From Mucilaginibacter sp. (lineage in GTDB: Bacteria > Bacteroidota > Bacteroidia > Sphingobacteriales > Sphingobacteriaceae): DNA of 55,463 nt. The stretch is taken from the NCBI GenBank assembly GCA_025352225.1, contig JANXTT010000141.1, positions 1-55,463 of the forward strand, given 5' to 3'. Made by a program: the position numbers and the translations under genes. Positions 27,117-36,545 of this stretch are shown here, in pieces (positions within the stretch are counted from its first letter, which is position 1; each line of letters begins with the position of its first letter). The notes beneath the pieces were generated by a model. That model was not told the DNA's origin, made no database searches, and saw nothing but the letters and a program-made list of their open reading frames with translations.

Positions 27117-29330
27117 TTATTTAGCTTTTACTAATTTAACCGGGCTATTAATCACAGCCGCCATTTTTATTTCGTTTTTTATGGCCGGTTTTATTAAATA
27201 CGCGCCTGTTGCATGCGATGTATTTAAATGCGGGGCGATCACTAACGATACGATGGACATTAACTTGATCAAAATATTCATTGACGGGCCCGAAGTGTCT
27301 TTGAAAGGATCGCCAACGGTATCACCTGTTACCGAAGCTTTATGTGGTTCTGACTTTTTGTAGTACATCTCACCGTTAATTTCGACACCTTTTTCAAATG
27401 ATTTTTTAGCATTATCCCACGCGCCACCCGCGTTGCTTTGGAAAATACCCATCAACACGCCTGATACGGTAACACCCGCCAGCATGCCGCCCAATACTTC
27501 GGGGCCGAAAGTAAAACCAACTATGATTGGTGTGATCAACGCAATTAAACCCGGAGCCATCATCTCGCGAATAGAGGCTTTGGTTGATATGGCCACGCAT
27601 TTTTCGTATTCGGGTTTAGCTTTATACTCCATAATGCCAGGGATCTCGCGAAACTGGCGCCTAACTTCTTCAACCATGGCCATCGCCGCACGGCCCACTG
27701 CCGAAATAGCTAATGCCGAAAATATAAAAGGAATCATTCCACCAACAAAAAGCCCAGCTAAAACGTCGGCCTTGTAAATGTCAATATGATCAATACCTGC
27801 AACACCTACAAACGCGGCGAATAATGCCAGCGATGTTAATGCTGCCGAAGCAATAGCAAAACCCTTACCTGTGGCCGCGGTAGTATTACCTACAGCATCC
27901 AGGTTGTCTGTACGCTCCCTAACTTCGGGAGGCAGGCCACTCATTTCTGCAATACCACCAGCGTTATCAGCAATAGGGCCAAAGGCGTCAATAGCCAATT
28001 GCATGGCCGTAGTGGCCATCATACCCGCCGCGGCAATTGCAACGCCATATAAACCCGCAAAGTGGAACGATCCATATATACCTGCCGCTAATACCAAAAT
28101 TGGCAACACAGTTGACTCCATACCCACTGCTAACCCCGCTATGATATTGGTAGCATGCCCCGTTGATGATTGCCTGATGATACCCAGCACCGGCCTTTTA
28201 CCCATTGCGGTATAGTACTCCGTAATCATGGACATTAATGTGCCTACAATTAAACCTACTACTATAGCCAGGTAAACATCGGTTTTAGTGAAATCAACAC
28301 CACGAATGTTCATATTATCCGGCAGCAGCCATTTAACAGCAAAAAATGCGGCTATGGCGGTTAGTAATATAGATATCCAGTTACCCATGTTCAGGGCTTT
28401 CTGTACGCTATCTGTCTCGTTTTTGATTTTTACAAATGATGCGCCTATTATAGAGAATATCAAACCCATACCTGCAATGAGCATAGGTAGCAGGATAGGG
28501 GCAATACCGCCAAAGTTATCATGCGATACAATTTCGCGGCCCAAAACCATGGTGGCCAAAATAGTAGCTACATACGATCCAAAAAGATCGGCTCCCATTC
28601 CGGCTACGTCGCCTACGTTATCGCCTACGTTATCGGCAATGGTTGCGGGGTTGCGCACATCATCTTCTGGTATTCCGGCCTCAACCTTACCTACAAGGTC
28701 GGCACCAACGTCGGCCGCTTTGGTATAAATACCACCGCCTACACGTGCGAACAAAGCGATAGACTCGGCTCCCAGCGAAAATCCGGCCAGCACATCCAAT
28801 GCCTTTTGCATTTCGGCTCCGTTAACATTACCGTGAACATTAACTACATAAACATTATACAGAACAATAAACAACGAGCCTAAACCTAAAACCGCGATAC
28901 CGGCTACACCCAAACCCATAACGGTGCCGCCCGTAAACGATACCTGTAAAGCTTTCGCCAGGCTTGTTTTTGCGGCCTGTGTGGTACGCACGTTTGCTTT
29001 TGTAGCAATGCGCATACCTAAGTATCCCGCGAAGGCGGATAGAAAAGCGCCAAGTACAAAAGATATGGCAATAGTAGGGCTGGAAGTTGCTACCGTTGTG
29101 CCAGAGTACGCTAATAAAACAACGGCTATCAATACAAAGTAGCTAAGTACCTTCCATTCGGCGCGTAAAAAAGCCATTGCACCGTCGGCAATGTAGCCGG
29201 CCAGTTCATTCATCTTGTCGTCGCCGGTATCTTGTTTGGTTACCCATGCCGATTTTGCCATCATTACGGCAATACCCACCAGGCCAAATACCGGAATAAA
29301 GTAAATTAAATAAGTGTTAAAAAAATCCAT
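27117..29330 (-). CDS. hppA: K+-dependent membrane pyrophosphatase (H+ and/or Na+ pump)
   Basis: A 737-residue protein with about 16 membrane helices that couples pyrophosphate hydrolysis to ion export. The catalytic loops [18 protein letters not shown] and [24 protein letters not shown] are complete, as is the C-terminal [14 protein letters not shown] loop (WDNAKK). The segment [10 protein letters not shown] (481-490) has Ala where K+-independent enzymes carry Lys, so this is the K+-dependent class. Whether H+, Na+ or both are moved cannot be settled by eye. I start at 29330 ([16 protein letters not shown]); an upstream frame extension to 29393 lacks support. Confidence 0.95.
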   Translation of the reverse strand: MDFFNTYLIYFIPVFGLVGIAVMMAKSAWVTKQDTGDDKMNELAGYIADGAMAFLRAEWKVLSYFVLIAVVLLAYSGTTVATSSPTIAISFVLGAFLSAFAGYLGMRIATKANVRTTQAAKTSLAKALQVSFTGGTVMGLGVAGIAVLGLGSLFIVLYNVYVVNVHGNVNGAEMQKALDVLAGFSLGAESIALFARVGGGIYTKAADVGADLVGKVEAGIPEDDVRNPATIADNVGDNVGDVAGMGADLFGSYVATILATMVLGREIVSHDNFGGIAPILLPMLIAGMGLIFSIIGASFVKIKNETDSVQKALNMGNWISILLTAIAAFFAVKWLLPDNMNIRGVDFTKTDVYLAIVVGLIVGTLMSMITEYYTAMGKRPVLGIIRQSSTGHATNIIAGLAVGMESTVLPILVLAAGIYGSFHFAGLYGVAIAAAGMMATTAMQLAIDAFGPIADNAGGIAEMSGLPPEVRERTDNLDAVGNTTAATGKGFAIASAALTSLALFAAFVGVAGIDHIDIYKADVLAGLFVGGMIPFIFSALAISAVGRAAMAMVEEVRRQFREIPGIMEYKAKPEYEKCVAISTKASIREMMAPGLIALITPIIVGFTFGPEVLGGMLAGVTVSGVLMGIFQSNAGGAWDNAKKSFEKGVEINGEMYYKKSEPHKASVTGDTVGDPFKDTSGPSMNILIKLMSIVSLVIAPHLNTSHATGAYLIKPAIKNEIKMAAVINSPVKLVKAK

Positions 29331-29597
29331 ATAAGTGTTTTGTATAATAATTGGTATAATCAGGAATGTTGTAAAAATAAGCAGAACAAGCAAATTACCA
29401 AATTATTTTGTTGTACGTAGGTTATATAAATTTTACAAGTACCATAACAGGGACAATTTTAAAGCTCCGCAACCGCTTTTGAAATAATGGAAGATGATCT
29501 GAATAATTGAGTAACCTGTAAACCTGTCCCTTTTAATAAAATCAACTCTATCGCCCCCTTTTAACTTTTTTTAAATAGATTAGTAAACTTAAACCTT

Positions 29598-31040
29598 ATG
29601 ATACCCATGGAAAAAGAAATCGCCCCACCACAGGAATTAAAACGCGAACTCGGTTTGCTAGACGGCACTATGCTGGTTGTGGGATCCATGATAGGCTCGG
29701 GGATATTTATTGTAAGTGCTGATATTACCCGGAATGTGGGTTCGGCGGGGTGGCTGATAGCGGTTTGGCTCATTACCGGGTTTATGACGCTAACAGCTGC
29801 TGTTAGCTATGGCGAGCTAAGCGGCATGTTCCCCAAGGCCGGCGGGCAGTATGTTTATCTTAAAGAATCGTATAACAAACTTATCGCCTTTTTATATGGC
29901 TGGAGCTTTTTCGCGGTAATTCAAACCGGTACCATTGCCGCCGTAGGCGTAGCGTTCTCCAAATTTGCGGCCTATATATTCCCCCAGCTAAGCGAAGAAC
30001 TGGTATTATTGTCAATCGGCTCGTTCAAAATATCCCATGCGCAGGGGGTATCCATCATTGTCATCGTGTTGCTCACATTTATCAATACCCGTGGTGTTAA
30101 AACGGGGAAACTCATCCAAAATACGTTTACACTAACCAAGTTGCTCAGTTTGTTTGGCTTAATTGTATTTGGTTTTATAGCCTTGAAAGGCGATGTATGG
30201 CATGCCAACTGGAGTAATGCCTGGCATATACATAACTTAAATAAGGATGGCTCCGTGATGGACCTAACCATTATAGCGGCACTAGGGGCCATAGCGGCAT
30301 CTATGGTAGGATCAATTTTTAGCAGTGATGCCTGGAACAACGTAACCTTTATAGCCGGCGAAATGGTTAACCCCAAACGCAACATTGGCTTAAGCTTGTT
30401 TTTTGGCACCTTGATAGTTACCCTTATTTATGTACTGGCCAATGTGGTTTACCTGGGCGTATTACCCCTGCATGAGATCGCTACTGCCGATAGGGACCGG
30501 GTAGCGGTAGCTGCATCACAAGTAATATTTGGCCAAAACGGAACGGTTATTATCGCCCTCATGATTATGGTATCAACCATTGGGTGCAATAATGGGCTTA
30601 TCATGTCGGGTGCGCGGGTATACTATACTATGGCTAAAGACGGTTTGTTTTTTAAACGGACAGGTACGTTAAATAAATTCCAGGTGCCCGGCTTTGCTTT
30701 ATGGATCCAATGTTTGGTAGCCTGTATACTAAGCCTAAGCGGTAAATATGGCGATCTGCTGGACATGATATCTCTGGTGGCTGTAATATTTTACATGCTC
30801 ACCATAGGCGGCATATTTATTCTGCGGGTTAAAATGCCTCAGGCCGAACGCCCGTACAGGGCCTTTGGTTATCCAATTTTACCTGCCATCTATATTTTAA
30901 TGGGATTAGCCTTTTGTATTATTTTATTAATTTACAAACCAGAATACTCCCGCGGTGGTTTATACATAGTATTAGCAGGTATCCCAATTTACTACCTCGC
31001 TAAACGAAATACAAAAGATGAGGAAATTACTACTACTTAG
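29598..31040 (+). CDS. APC family amino-acid permease (LAT-like)
   Basis: A 480-residue protein with 12 membrane helices. Helix 1 carries LLDGTMLVVGSMIGSGIFIVSADITRNVG, and FPKAGGQYVYLKESYNKLIAFLYGWSFF follows; these are typical of the L-type amino-acid transporter branch of the APC superfamily. Its last 23 bases overlap the start of the dacB gene in another frame. The divergent neighbour is hppA, 267 bases away. Substrate unknown; neutral amino acids or amino-acid exchange are likely. Confidence 0.87.
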   Translation: MIPMEKEIAPPQELKRELGLLDGTMLVVGSMIGSGIFIVSADITRNVGSAGWLIAVWLITGFMTLTAAVSYGELSGMFPKAGGQYVYLKESYNKLIAFLYGWSFFAVIQTGTIAAVGVAFSKFAAYIFPQLSEELVLLSIGSFKISHAQGVSIIVIVLLTFINTRGVKTGKLIQNTFTLTKLLSLFGLIVFGFIALKGDVWHANWSNAWHIHNLNKDGSVMDLTIIAALGAIAASMVGSIFSSDAWNNVTFIAGEMVNPKRNIGLSLFFGTLIVTLIYVLANVVYLGVLPLHEIATADRDRVAVAASQVIFGQNGTVIIALMIMVSTIGCNNGLIMSGARVYYTMAKDGLFFKRTGTLNKFQVPGFALWIQCLVACILSLSGKYGDLLDMISLVAVIFYMLTIGGIFILRVKMPQAERPYRAFGYPILPAIYILMGLAFCIILLIYKPEYSRGGLYIVLAGIPIYYLAKRNTKDEEITTT

Positions 31041-32427
31041 TTTTTATTGTATAACAGTTACAGCCAATGCCCAAAGCTTATCGCAAAGCCTGCAAACCGC
31101 TTATCATAAATTAGAGCAGGATAGCCAGAGCCAGTACGCGTCCATGTCTATCACTGTGCTTGATGCCAAAACGGGCGAACAGATCTTCACCGCCAATCCT
31201 AATATGGGTTTGGCTACGGCGTCTACCTTAAAAACGGTTACTACTATTACGGCTTTTAACGTTTTGGGTAAAGATTTTCAATACCAAACTACCTTAAACT
31301 CTAATGGTACAGTTGACGCGGGCGGCATCCTTAACGGCGATCTGATCATCAAAGGCAGCGGCGACCCAACTCTGGGCAGCTGGCGATATGCGGCAACCAA
31401 AGAAAACAACGTTTTAACCATATGGGTTGATGCGATTCGCAAAGCGGGAATCAAAAAGATCAATGGCCATATTATTGGGGATGATTCGCTTTTTGGCACC
31501 CAGGCCATACCCGACGGATGGATATTTCAGGACATGGGTACTTACTACGGCGTAGGTACCTCAGGTTTATGCTGGCGCGAAAACCAATTTGACATCAAAC
31601 TTAAAACAGGCGAGGTTGGCAGCAAGGTGCAAGTAGTTAAAGCAGTACCTCAAATGCCTTACCTGAGCTTTAGCAGCGAGGCCACTACCGGGAAAGCTGG
31701 CACCGGCGATAATACTTACCCTTATTTACCAGTTAATAACAATGTAATGTATTTGCGGGGTACATACGCTGTTGATAAGGATAAGAAAAGCATATCGGCC
31801 GCCCTGCCTGACGCGGCGTATGACGCCGCCTTCCGGCTGATGGATACCTTGAAACGGTTGGGCATTACCATAACAGGCGCTCCGGAGTCTATGGCTACGT
31901 TACAGGTAGCACACCAGGACATGCCTGTTGGCGATAAGGTAATTTCCACTATAAACTCGCCGGCATTAAGCCAGATAGTACACTGGACAAATTTGAAAAG
32001 CATTAACCTGTATGCCGAGCAGTTGCTTAAAACTATGGCTTATAAAGCAGGTAAAATACCAACTACTGTAAACGGAACCGAGTTTATGCTGCAATTTTGG
32101 AAACAAAAAGGGATTGACCCGCATTCAATGGCCATAACGGATGGTAGTGGCCTCTCGCCCGAAGACAGGGTAACTACCCAAACTATAGCCCGTATATTAC
32201 AATCAGCCACACAGGAAAGTTGGTTCCCCGATTTTTACGAAAGCCTGCCTACTTACAATAACATGAAAATGAAGAGCGGCAGCATTATGAATGTACTGGC
32301 CTATGCAGGTTATCAAACCACCAAAAATGGCCGCGAAGTTTGTTTTTCTATCATCATAAATAACTATAATGGCGGCACAGCGGGTATCAAGCAAAAAATG
32401 TATGATGTTTTGGATGTGTTGAAGTAA
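31018..32427 (+). CDS. dacB: D-alanyl-D-alanine carboxypeptidase/endopeptidase (PBP4 type)
   Basis: A 469-residue periplasmic S13 peptidase that trims peptidoglycan peptides and cuts cross-links. Signal peptide MRKLLLLSFYCITVTANAQ; active-site STLK (S69-K72); SIN motif in KSINLYAEQLLK; and KSG in MKSGSIMN near the C-terminus, the S13 version of the KTG box. A domain insert typical of PBP4 separates the first two motifs. The start overlaps the end of the permease gene by 23 bases; the signal peptide begins at once, so the overlap is real and suggests coupled translation. Confidence 0.93.
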   Translation: MRKLLLLSFYCITVTANAQSLSQSLQTAYHKLEQDSQSQYASMSITVLDAKTGEQIFTANPNMGLATASTLKTVTTITAFNVLGKDFQYQTTLNSNGTVDAGGILNGDLIIKGSGDPTLGSWRYAATKENNVLTIWVDAIRKAGIKKINGHIIGDDSLFGTQAIPDGWIFQDMGTYYGVGTSGLCWRENQFDIKLKTGEVGSKVQVVKAVPQMPYLSFSSEATTGKAGTGDNTYPYLPVNNNVMYLRGTYAVDKDKKSISAALPDAAYDAAFRLMDTLKRLGITITGAPESMATLQVAHQDMPVGDKVISTINSPALSQIVHWTNLKSINLYAEQLLKTMAYKAGKIPTTVNGTEFMLQFWKQKGIDPHSMAITDGSGLSPEDRVTTQTIARILQSATQESWFPDFYESLPTYNNMKMKSGSIMNVLAYAGYQTTKNGREVCFSIIINNYNGGTAGIKQKMYDVLDVLK

Positions 32428-32521
32428 GGAAGTTGATTTCCTTTTGGCAAATTTCCCCCTTCATGGAGTGGGCTTTTAGCTTGCGTTGCTTCTCAATTAA
32501 AAAACTACTCAAGGTAAAAAT

Positions 32522-32562
32522 TATGCTCAATTGGCTTACATGTGATAAGCCAATTGAGCATA
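32522..32562. terminator. Intergenic hairpin between convergent dacB and icd
   Basis: A perfect 17-bp stem (TATGCTCAATTGGCTTA / TAAGCCAATTGAGCATA) with a 7-base loop, 95 bases after dacB and 22 bases after the icd stop. It lacks a strong T run, but position between convergent genes favours a bidirectional terminator. Confidence 0.6.
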
Positions 32563-32583
32563 GTTATTGATATCGCCAATAGC

Positions 32584-33816
32584 TTACTTACCTAATTTAG
32601 TTTTCAGGTTAGTATCTAATGCTTCTAAAAACTCTTCGGTATACAAATAGTGCTTGCCATGTTCCACCTTGTTGCCGTGGATACAAACTGCCAGATCTTT
32701 AGTCATTTTGCCGCTTTCAACAGTTTCTATACAAACCTGCTCCAATGCTTTGCAAAAGGCGATCAGTTCCTGATTGTTATCCAGCACGCCACGGAATTCA
32801 AGGCCGCGTGTCCATGCAAAAATAGAGGCAATAGGGTTGGTTGATGTTGGTTTACCAGCCTGATGATCGCGATAATGGCGGGTAACTGTTCCATGTGCTG
32901 CTTCTGCTTCCATAACAGTACCATCCGGTGTAACCAGAGTTGATGTCATTAAACCTAATGAACCAAAACCTTGCGCCACCGTATCACTTTGTACATCACC
33001 ATCATAACTTTTACAGGCCCAAACAAAGTTACCGTTCCATTTAAGTGCCGATGCAACCATGTCGTCAATTAAACGGTGCTCGTAAGTAATACCGGCCGCT
33101 GTAAATTTAGCCTTGTAATCTTGCTGGTAAATTTCTTCAAAAAGATCCTTAAACCTTCCGTCATACTTTTTCAGGATGGTGTTTTTTGTAGAAAGGTATA
33201 AAGGCCAGCCTTTCATCAAGGCCTGGTTAAAGCAAGCATGGGCAAACCCTCTTATAGATTCGTCGGTGTTATACATGGCCATTGCAACGCCATCACCCTT
33301 AAAGTTATACACCTCAAACGATTGTTCTTCGCCGCCGTCTTCGGGTGTAAATTTAATGGTAAGCTTGCCTTTACCCTTGGTTACAAAATCAGTAGCGCGG
33401 TACTGATCGCCAAAAGCATGACGGCCAATACAGATGGGGGCCGTCCAGTTGGGCACTAAACGCGGTACATTAGCCATTACAATTGGCTCGCGGAAGACAG
33501 TTCCATCTAAAATATTACGGATGGTACCGTTTGGCGATTTCCACATTTGTTTCAGGTTAAATTCTTTAACCCGCTCTTCGTCGGGGGTAATGGTTGCGCA
33601 TTTAATACCAACACCATATTTCTTTATGGCGTTTGCCGAATCAACAGTTACCTGGTCGTTAGTTTCGTCGCGGTACTCAATACCCAAATCGTAGTATTTA
33701 ATATCCAGATCAAGGTACGGAACAATTAATTTGTCTTTGATAAATTTCCAAATGATGCGCGTCATTTCGTCGCCATCCAGTTCAACTACCGGGTTTACTA
33801 CTTTAATTTTTGACAT
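32584..33816 (-). CDS. icd: NADP-dependent isocitrate dehydrogenase
   Basis: A 410-residue enzyme of the TCA cycle converting isocitrate to 2-oxoglutarate and CO2. The length and the sequences [60 protein letters not shown] and [31 protein letters not shown] match the dimeric, eukaryote-like NADP type rather than the E. coli enzyme. A single-gene unit, divergent from a small acidic protein. Confidence 0.96.
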   Translation of the reverse strand: MSKIKVVNPVVELDGDEMTRIIWKFIKDKLIVPYLDLDIKYYDLGIEYRDETNDQVTVDSANAIKKYGVGIKCATITPDEERVKEFNLKQMWKSPNGTIRNILDGTVFREPIVMANVPRLVPNWTAPICIGRHAFGDQYRATDFVTKGKGKLTIKFTPEDGGEEQSFEVYNFKGDGVAMAMYNTDESIRGFAHACFNQALMKGWPLYLSTKNTILKKYDGRFKDLFEEIYQQDYKAKFTAAGITYEHRLIDDMVASALKWNGNFVWACKSYDGDVQSDTVAQGFGSLGLMTSTLVTPDGTVMEAEAAHGTVTRHYRDHQAGKPTSTNPIASIFAWTRGLEFRGVLDNNQELIAFCKALEQVCIETVESGKMTKDLAVCIHGNKVEHGKHYLYTEEFLEALDTNLKTKLGK

Positions 33817-33853
33817 ATACAGGCTTGTTTTTCTATTTTCGTTTTAAAAAGTC

Positions 33854-33861
33854 CAAATATA
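33854..33861 (-). promoter_or_regulatory. Candidate -7 box upstream of icd
   Basis: On the minus strand TATATTTG matches TAnnTTTG exactly, 38 bases before the icd start. No clear -33 TTG was found at the usual distance. Confidence 0.3.
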
Positions 33862-33944
33862 TAAATTTTGAGTATAGTGGTTTTTAATAAAATATCATTT
33901 TTTGGCAGGATTTTTTCATTAGTATCCGTATAAAAACATAAACC

Positions 33945-34370
33945 ATGAGCAAGCAAACATTTTATCCGGAATTTAACGACGAAAATCAGGACCGCGACAA
34001 AAAAATGAAGGACGAATTAGGCGAGACAATCAATAAAGAAGATTTAACCTTTAACGAAGACGAACAAAGCTTTGAATACGATGTAAAGAGCGATGACCCC
34101 GACTATGATCATCCCGACCCTTACAATACCGCCGTAAAAAACGGGGGTGATATATTGTCGACTTATGACGAGGCCAACCCCATGGCAGTTGACGAATATA
34201 TTAAAGACGAATCGCTGGAGACTGATGTAAGCAATTTAGGCATGCATATTGATAACGGCGAAATTGTAGCAGTAGATCCTATTGATGAGATACTTTCGCA
34301 TACACCAGAGGACGACCGCGATGACCTTGACGAGGAAGGTTACCCCAAAAATGATACCCCGTTGAAATAA
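33945..34370 (+). CDS. Acidic hypothetical protein
   Basis: A 141-residue soluble protein with a very high share of Asp and Glu (for example DDPDYDHPDPYN and TPEDDRDDLDEEGYP), no signal peptide, no membrane segment and few hydrophobic residues, so it may be largely disordered. No family recognised. It is divergent from icd over 128 bases, and a long inverted repeat begins 7 bases after its stop. Confidence 0.65.
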   Translation: MSKQTFYPEFNDENQDRDKKMKDELGETINKEDLTFNEDEQSFEYDVKSDDPDYDHPDPYNTAVKNGGDILSTYDEANPMAVDEYIKDESLETDVSNLGMHIDNGEIVAVDPIDEILSHTPEDDRDDLDEEGYPKNDTPLK

Positions 34371-34376
34371 GTTAGT

Positions 34377-34428
34377 AGTTAGTATCAAGTAGTTTAGTAT
34401 GCCCGATACTAGCTACTTGATACTAACT
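34377..34428. repeat. Long two-step inverted repeat
   Basis: The outer arms AGTTAGTATCAAGTAG (34377-34392) and CTACTTGATACTAACT (34413-34428) are a perfect 16-bp pair; inner arms TAGTAT/ATACTA (34395-34400 / 34406-34411) with a 5-base loop continue the stem. There is no T run on the plus strand, so it is not a standard terminator. Parts recur as TCAAGTAGCTAGTATC (34641-34656) and GGTATCAAGTA. It marks the left edge of the accessory island. Confidence 0.6.
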
Positions 34429-34431
34429 AAA

Positions 34432-34706
34432 AACACATGGGTATTAATGGGTATTCTATATAATTTACCAAACGTCACCCATTGCCATTTTCGCAACCGA
34501 AACTGAAGATACATGGGTATTTTTGGGTATTTTTCATGATTTTTTGAATGCCCTATTATCAAAATTGTAAAATGCAGGAACACCACCACAGAATAACCAA
34601 AATAACACATGGGTATTAATGGGTGTATTAAAAAAGGTTGTCAAGTAGCTAGTATCCGGTATCAAGTATTTTTTTTTCAAAATAACACATGGGTATTAAT
34701 GGGTGT
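34432..34706 (+). repeat. Four copies of an ACACATGGGTATT repeat
   Basis: Copies at 34432-34454, 34511-34534, 34604-34626 and 34684-34706, all in the same orientation. The core is AACACATGGGTATT followed by AATGGGT(A/G)T, so each copy holds the unit ATGGGTATT twice with a 10-base period; copies 3 and 4 are preceded by CAAAATAACA or CAAAATAAC. Two further copies are at 53958-53980 and 54101-54123. The rest of 34371-34911 has no gene I can support; 34725-34760 is a run of TTGACT-like short repeats. Confidence 0.7.
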
Positions 34707-34911
34707 TTTAAAAAAAGGCTGTCATGCTAACCTTTGACTCTTGACTTTCAACTTTTGACTCTCCCCCGTAACTATACAAGGTACGAAATTTTGGTCGGAT
34801 TGGCAAGCAACAGTATGACAATTACACACAGAACGGGCGCCCAGTCAAGGGGACATAAGGATATTCGTGTGGCTGTTTATTCAATCAATGATTTCTATCT
34901 AAATTGATTTG

Positions 34912-35955
34912 TTACTCTATATTTTGAAATATAGATTTTAAATAAGATAAATGTTCTTTGAGCTCAATATTTCCAGGGCTTATAAATAGAAAATAATTTA
35001 GCTTTCCAAATAAATGCTCCATATAATGTTTTTTGTTAATCTGCCTTTTATTCGCGTGGTCAACAAATCCAAATTTCTTAATGTAATACATTTCCTGTCG
35101 TAATTTTTTAAGTTCCCCCTTTTGAATAGATATTTTTTTATTCACCACGAGACCCGTTACCATTTGGCGCTGATAATGCTTTTTAGCTTTTAACTTTCTA
35201 ATGTTAATACTAAAATCATGCGCTTTCAATATCTCTTTTACTTGCTTTATTGACGCTCCTACACTAAATGTACCAGAAATGGTTATATCGTCAGCGTATC
35301 TTGAATATCGTAAATTACTCTCTCTACAATAATCAAATAATTCAATATCTAATCCTTTGGTTATTAAATTAGAAAGTATAGGACTTACCGGAGCTCCTTG
35401 AGGCAATCCATTATCAAGAGTACACAATTTAGCCAACGCCAAGGCAATGATGTCATTATAACCTAATTCGCGAAAAAGCGCATTCACCTTACCTGTGCTG
35501 ATATTTTGAAAATAATTCTCTATATCGACATTAAGAACTAATTGTTGCTTTGTATGGTACTTTGCATTAGTTTTAATAGACTTTCCGATGTTGTATGCAT
35601 TATTAAAAAAATTGGGCTTGTTTTTTTTTAAAATATTTTCAAGGATCCAATATTGGATGGATTTTAATCCTGGTAATGGTTCGGAAATTTCACGAGTATG
35701 TCCATTTTTTTTAGGTATTTTAAAATGTCGATAAAAATTATTGGCTCTAGTAGTTGCTCTTATAATGTAGCTTAATCTATATCCTGTCAAATAAGAAAGA
35801 TGTTTTAAATCATAAATTATAGGGAGTTTTCTATCATTTAAATTTTGGGCATAATGTAAAAGCTCAAGAGTAATATTCTCTGGAATATTTTTTTCTTGAG
35901 CTTTTTGTTTAAATAAGAATGAATATTCACTCCATGAATAAAAAGATTCCTTCAT
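34912..35955 (-). CDS. Retron reverse transcriptase
   Basis: A 347-residue reverse transcriptase starting at the ATG at 35955 (MKESFYSWSE). RT motifs in order: KNGHTREISEPLPGLKSIQ (84-101), the retron-specific NAKYH (130-134, NAxxH), catalytic VDIENYF with D144, LPQGAPVSP (184-192), YADD (220-223), and MVTGLVVNKK with the retron-specific VTG (266-268), then a short C-terminal thumb. There is no maturase, endonuclease or protease domain, which excludes group II introns. It should copy the RNA encoded directly upstream into branched msDNA. The open frame runs further up to 36024, but those residues (MFFLAYEFRLFLMSVVF) come from the non-coding RNA and are not RT-like. Composition is A+T-rich relative to the neighbours. 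Confidence 0.93.
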   Translation of the reverse strand: MKESFYSWSEYSFLFKQKAQEKNIPENITLELLHYAQNLNDRKLPIIYDLKHLSYLTGYRLSYIIRATTRANNFYRHFKIPKKNGHTREISEPLPGLKSIQYWILENILKKNKPNFFNNAYNIGKSIKTNAKYHTKQQLVLNVDIENYFQNISTGKVNALFRELGYNDIIALALAKLCTLDNGLPQGAPVSPILSNLITKGLDIELFDYCRESNLRYSRYADDITISGTFSVGASIKQVKEILKAHDFSINIRKLKAKKHYQRQMVTGLVVNKKISIQKGELKKLRQEMYYIKKFGFVDHANKRQINKKHYMEHLFGKLNYFLFISPGNIELKEHLSYLKSIFQNIE

Positions 35956-36170
35956 TACAAAAATGATGCAAGTAAAAACAACACTCATTAAAAACAATCG
36001 AAACTCATATGCTAAAAAAAACAATGCGCTGGAAACTAAAAGTCCCTAAAGGCTAATTAATAGCTCCGCGAATTATCAAACTATCAAAAGCTTGAAAACC
36101 AGTTCCCTCTCAGATTAACGACTCGCTAATCCGCAACCCGAAGGCTGCTTGAGCTAATGAAGAAATCTTT
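35942..36170 (-). ncRNA. Predicted retron msr-msd RNA
   Basis: The spacer before the RT gene is bounded by an inverted repeat: a1 AAAGATTTCTTCATTA (36170 to 36155) and a2 TAATGAAGGAATCTTT (35957 to 35942), 16 bp with one G.U wobble. Right after a1 comes GC, giving the AGC that holds the branching guanosine of retrons (predicted G at 36154). Then follow msr-like short hairpins, GCAGCC-TTCG-GGTTGC (36133-36148) and GGATTAGCG-AGT-CGTTAATCT (36112-36132), and a longer fold closed by GGGAACT/AGTTTCC (36101-36107 / 36031-36037). The part next to a2 is T-rich with an imperfect direct repeat (35973-35988, 35989-36008). a2 covers the RT start codon. The exact msd limits are not resolved. Confidence 0.78.
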
Positions 36171-36173
36171 GAT

Positions 36174-36545
36174 TCAAATATATATTTTTGGAATGTAAAT
36201 ATCAGGTATTTCATTCAAATTATATTTAATATTTGGTGCGCTTAAAATCCAGTCATCTTTTTCTTTTGAGAATTTTTGTTTAATGTTTTTTGCTTGGGCC
36301 AATAAAATAGAGATTATAGGATCTTTTAAAAAGTCTTCATCCATTTGAATCAGTATCCTTAAGCAGGATTCTAATAAGATAGGATAAGATTTATTCCTTT
36401 TGTTGATTGGAATCAATATTTCAATTGTCTCTGTAAATAAAAGCTTATTCTGCAAAACCGTATAGTCTTGCGTTTGATCCATAGCAAGCCATCCTTTGCT
36501 TTTCATTAGACTAATAAGTTTTGTTATATTAGCTTCAATGCCCAT
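36174..36545 (-). CDS. Unrecognised 123-residue protein of the retron operon
   Basis: A small soluble protein, helical in the first two thirds (EANITKLISLMKSKGWLAM; SYPILLESCLRILIQMDEDF) with an isoleucine- and proline-rich tail (NEIPDIYIPKIYI). No domain recognised, no signal peptide or membrane helix. Its start overlaps the end of the DUF4365-like gene by 22 bases, which suggests coupled translation and a joint function; its stop lies 3 bases before the a1 repeat of the retron RNA. It could be an adaptor, inhibitor or second effector subunit. Confidence 0.7.
   Translation of the reverse strand: MGIEANITKLISLMKSKGWLAMDQTQDYTVLQNKLLFTETIEILIPINKRNKSYPILLESCLRILIQMDEDFLKDPIISILLAQAKNIKQKFSKEKDDWILSAPNIKYNLNEIPDIYIPKIYI

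Noticed and set aside
27871..29142. Several long plus-strand ORFs across hppA
   Set aside because: They are antisense shadows caused by the codon pattern of the highly conserved hppA gene.
34413..34610. A 65-residue minus-strand ORF
   Set aside because: It is formed by the hairpin and ACACATGGGTATT repeats and has no protein-like pattern.
34432..34706. CRISPR array
   Set aside because: The repeats are short, unevenly spaced (about 80-95 bases), degenerate at the 3' half, and no cas gene is present.
34912..35955. Group II intron RT or diversity-generating retroelement RT
   Set aside because: There is no maturase or endonuclease domain and no template/variable repeat pair; NAxxH and VTG point to a retron.
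35956..36024. An N-terminal extension of the reverse transcriptase
   Set aside because: These codons come from the predicted msd region, are hydrophobic chance sequence, and homologous RTs start near the 35955 methionine.
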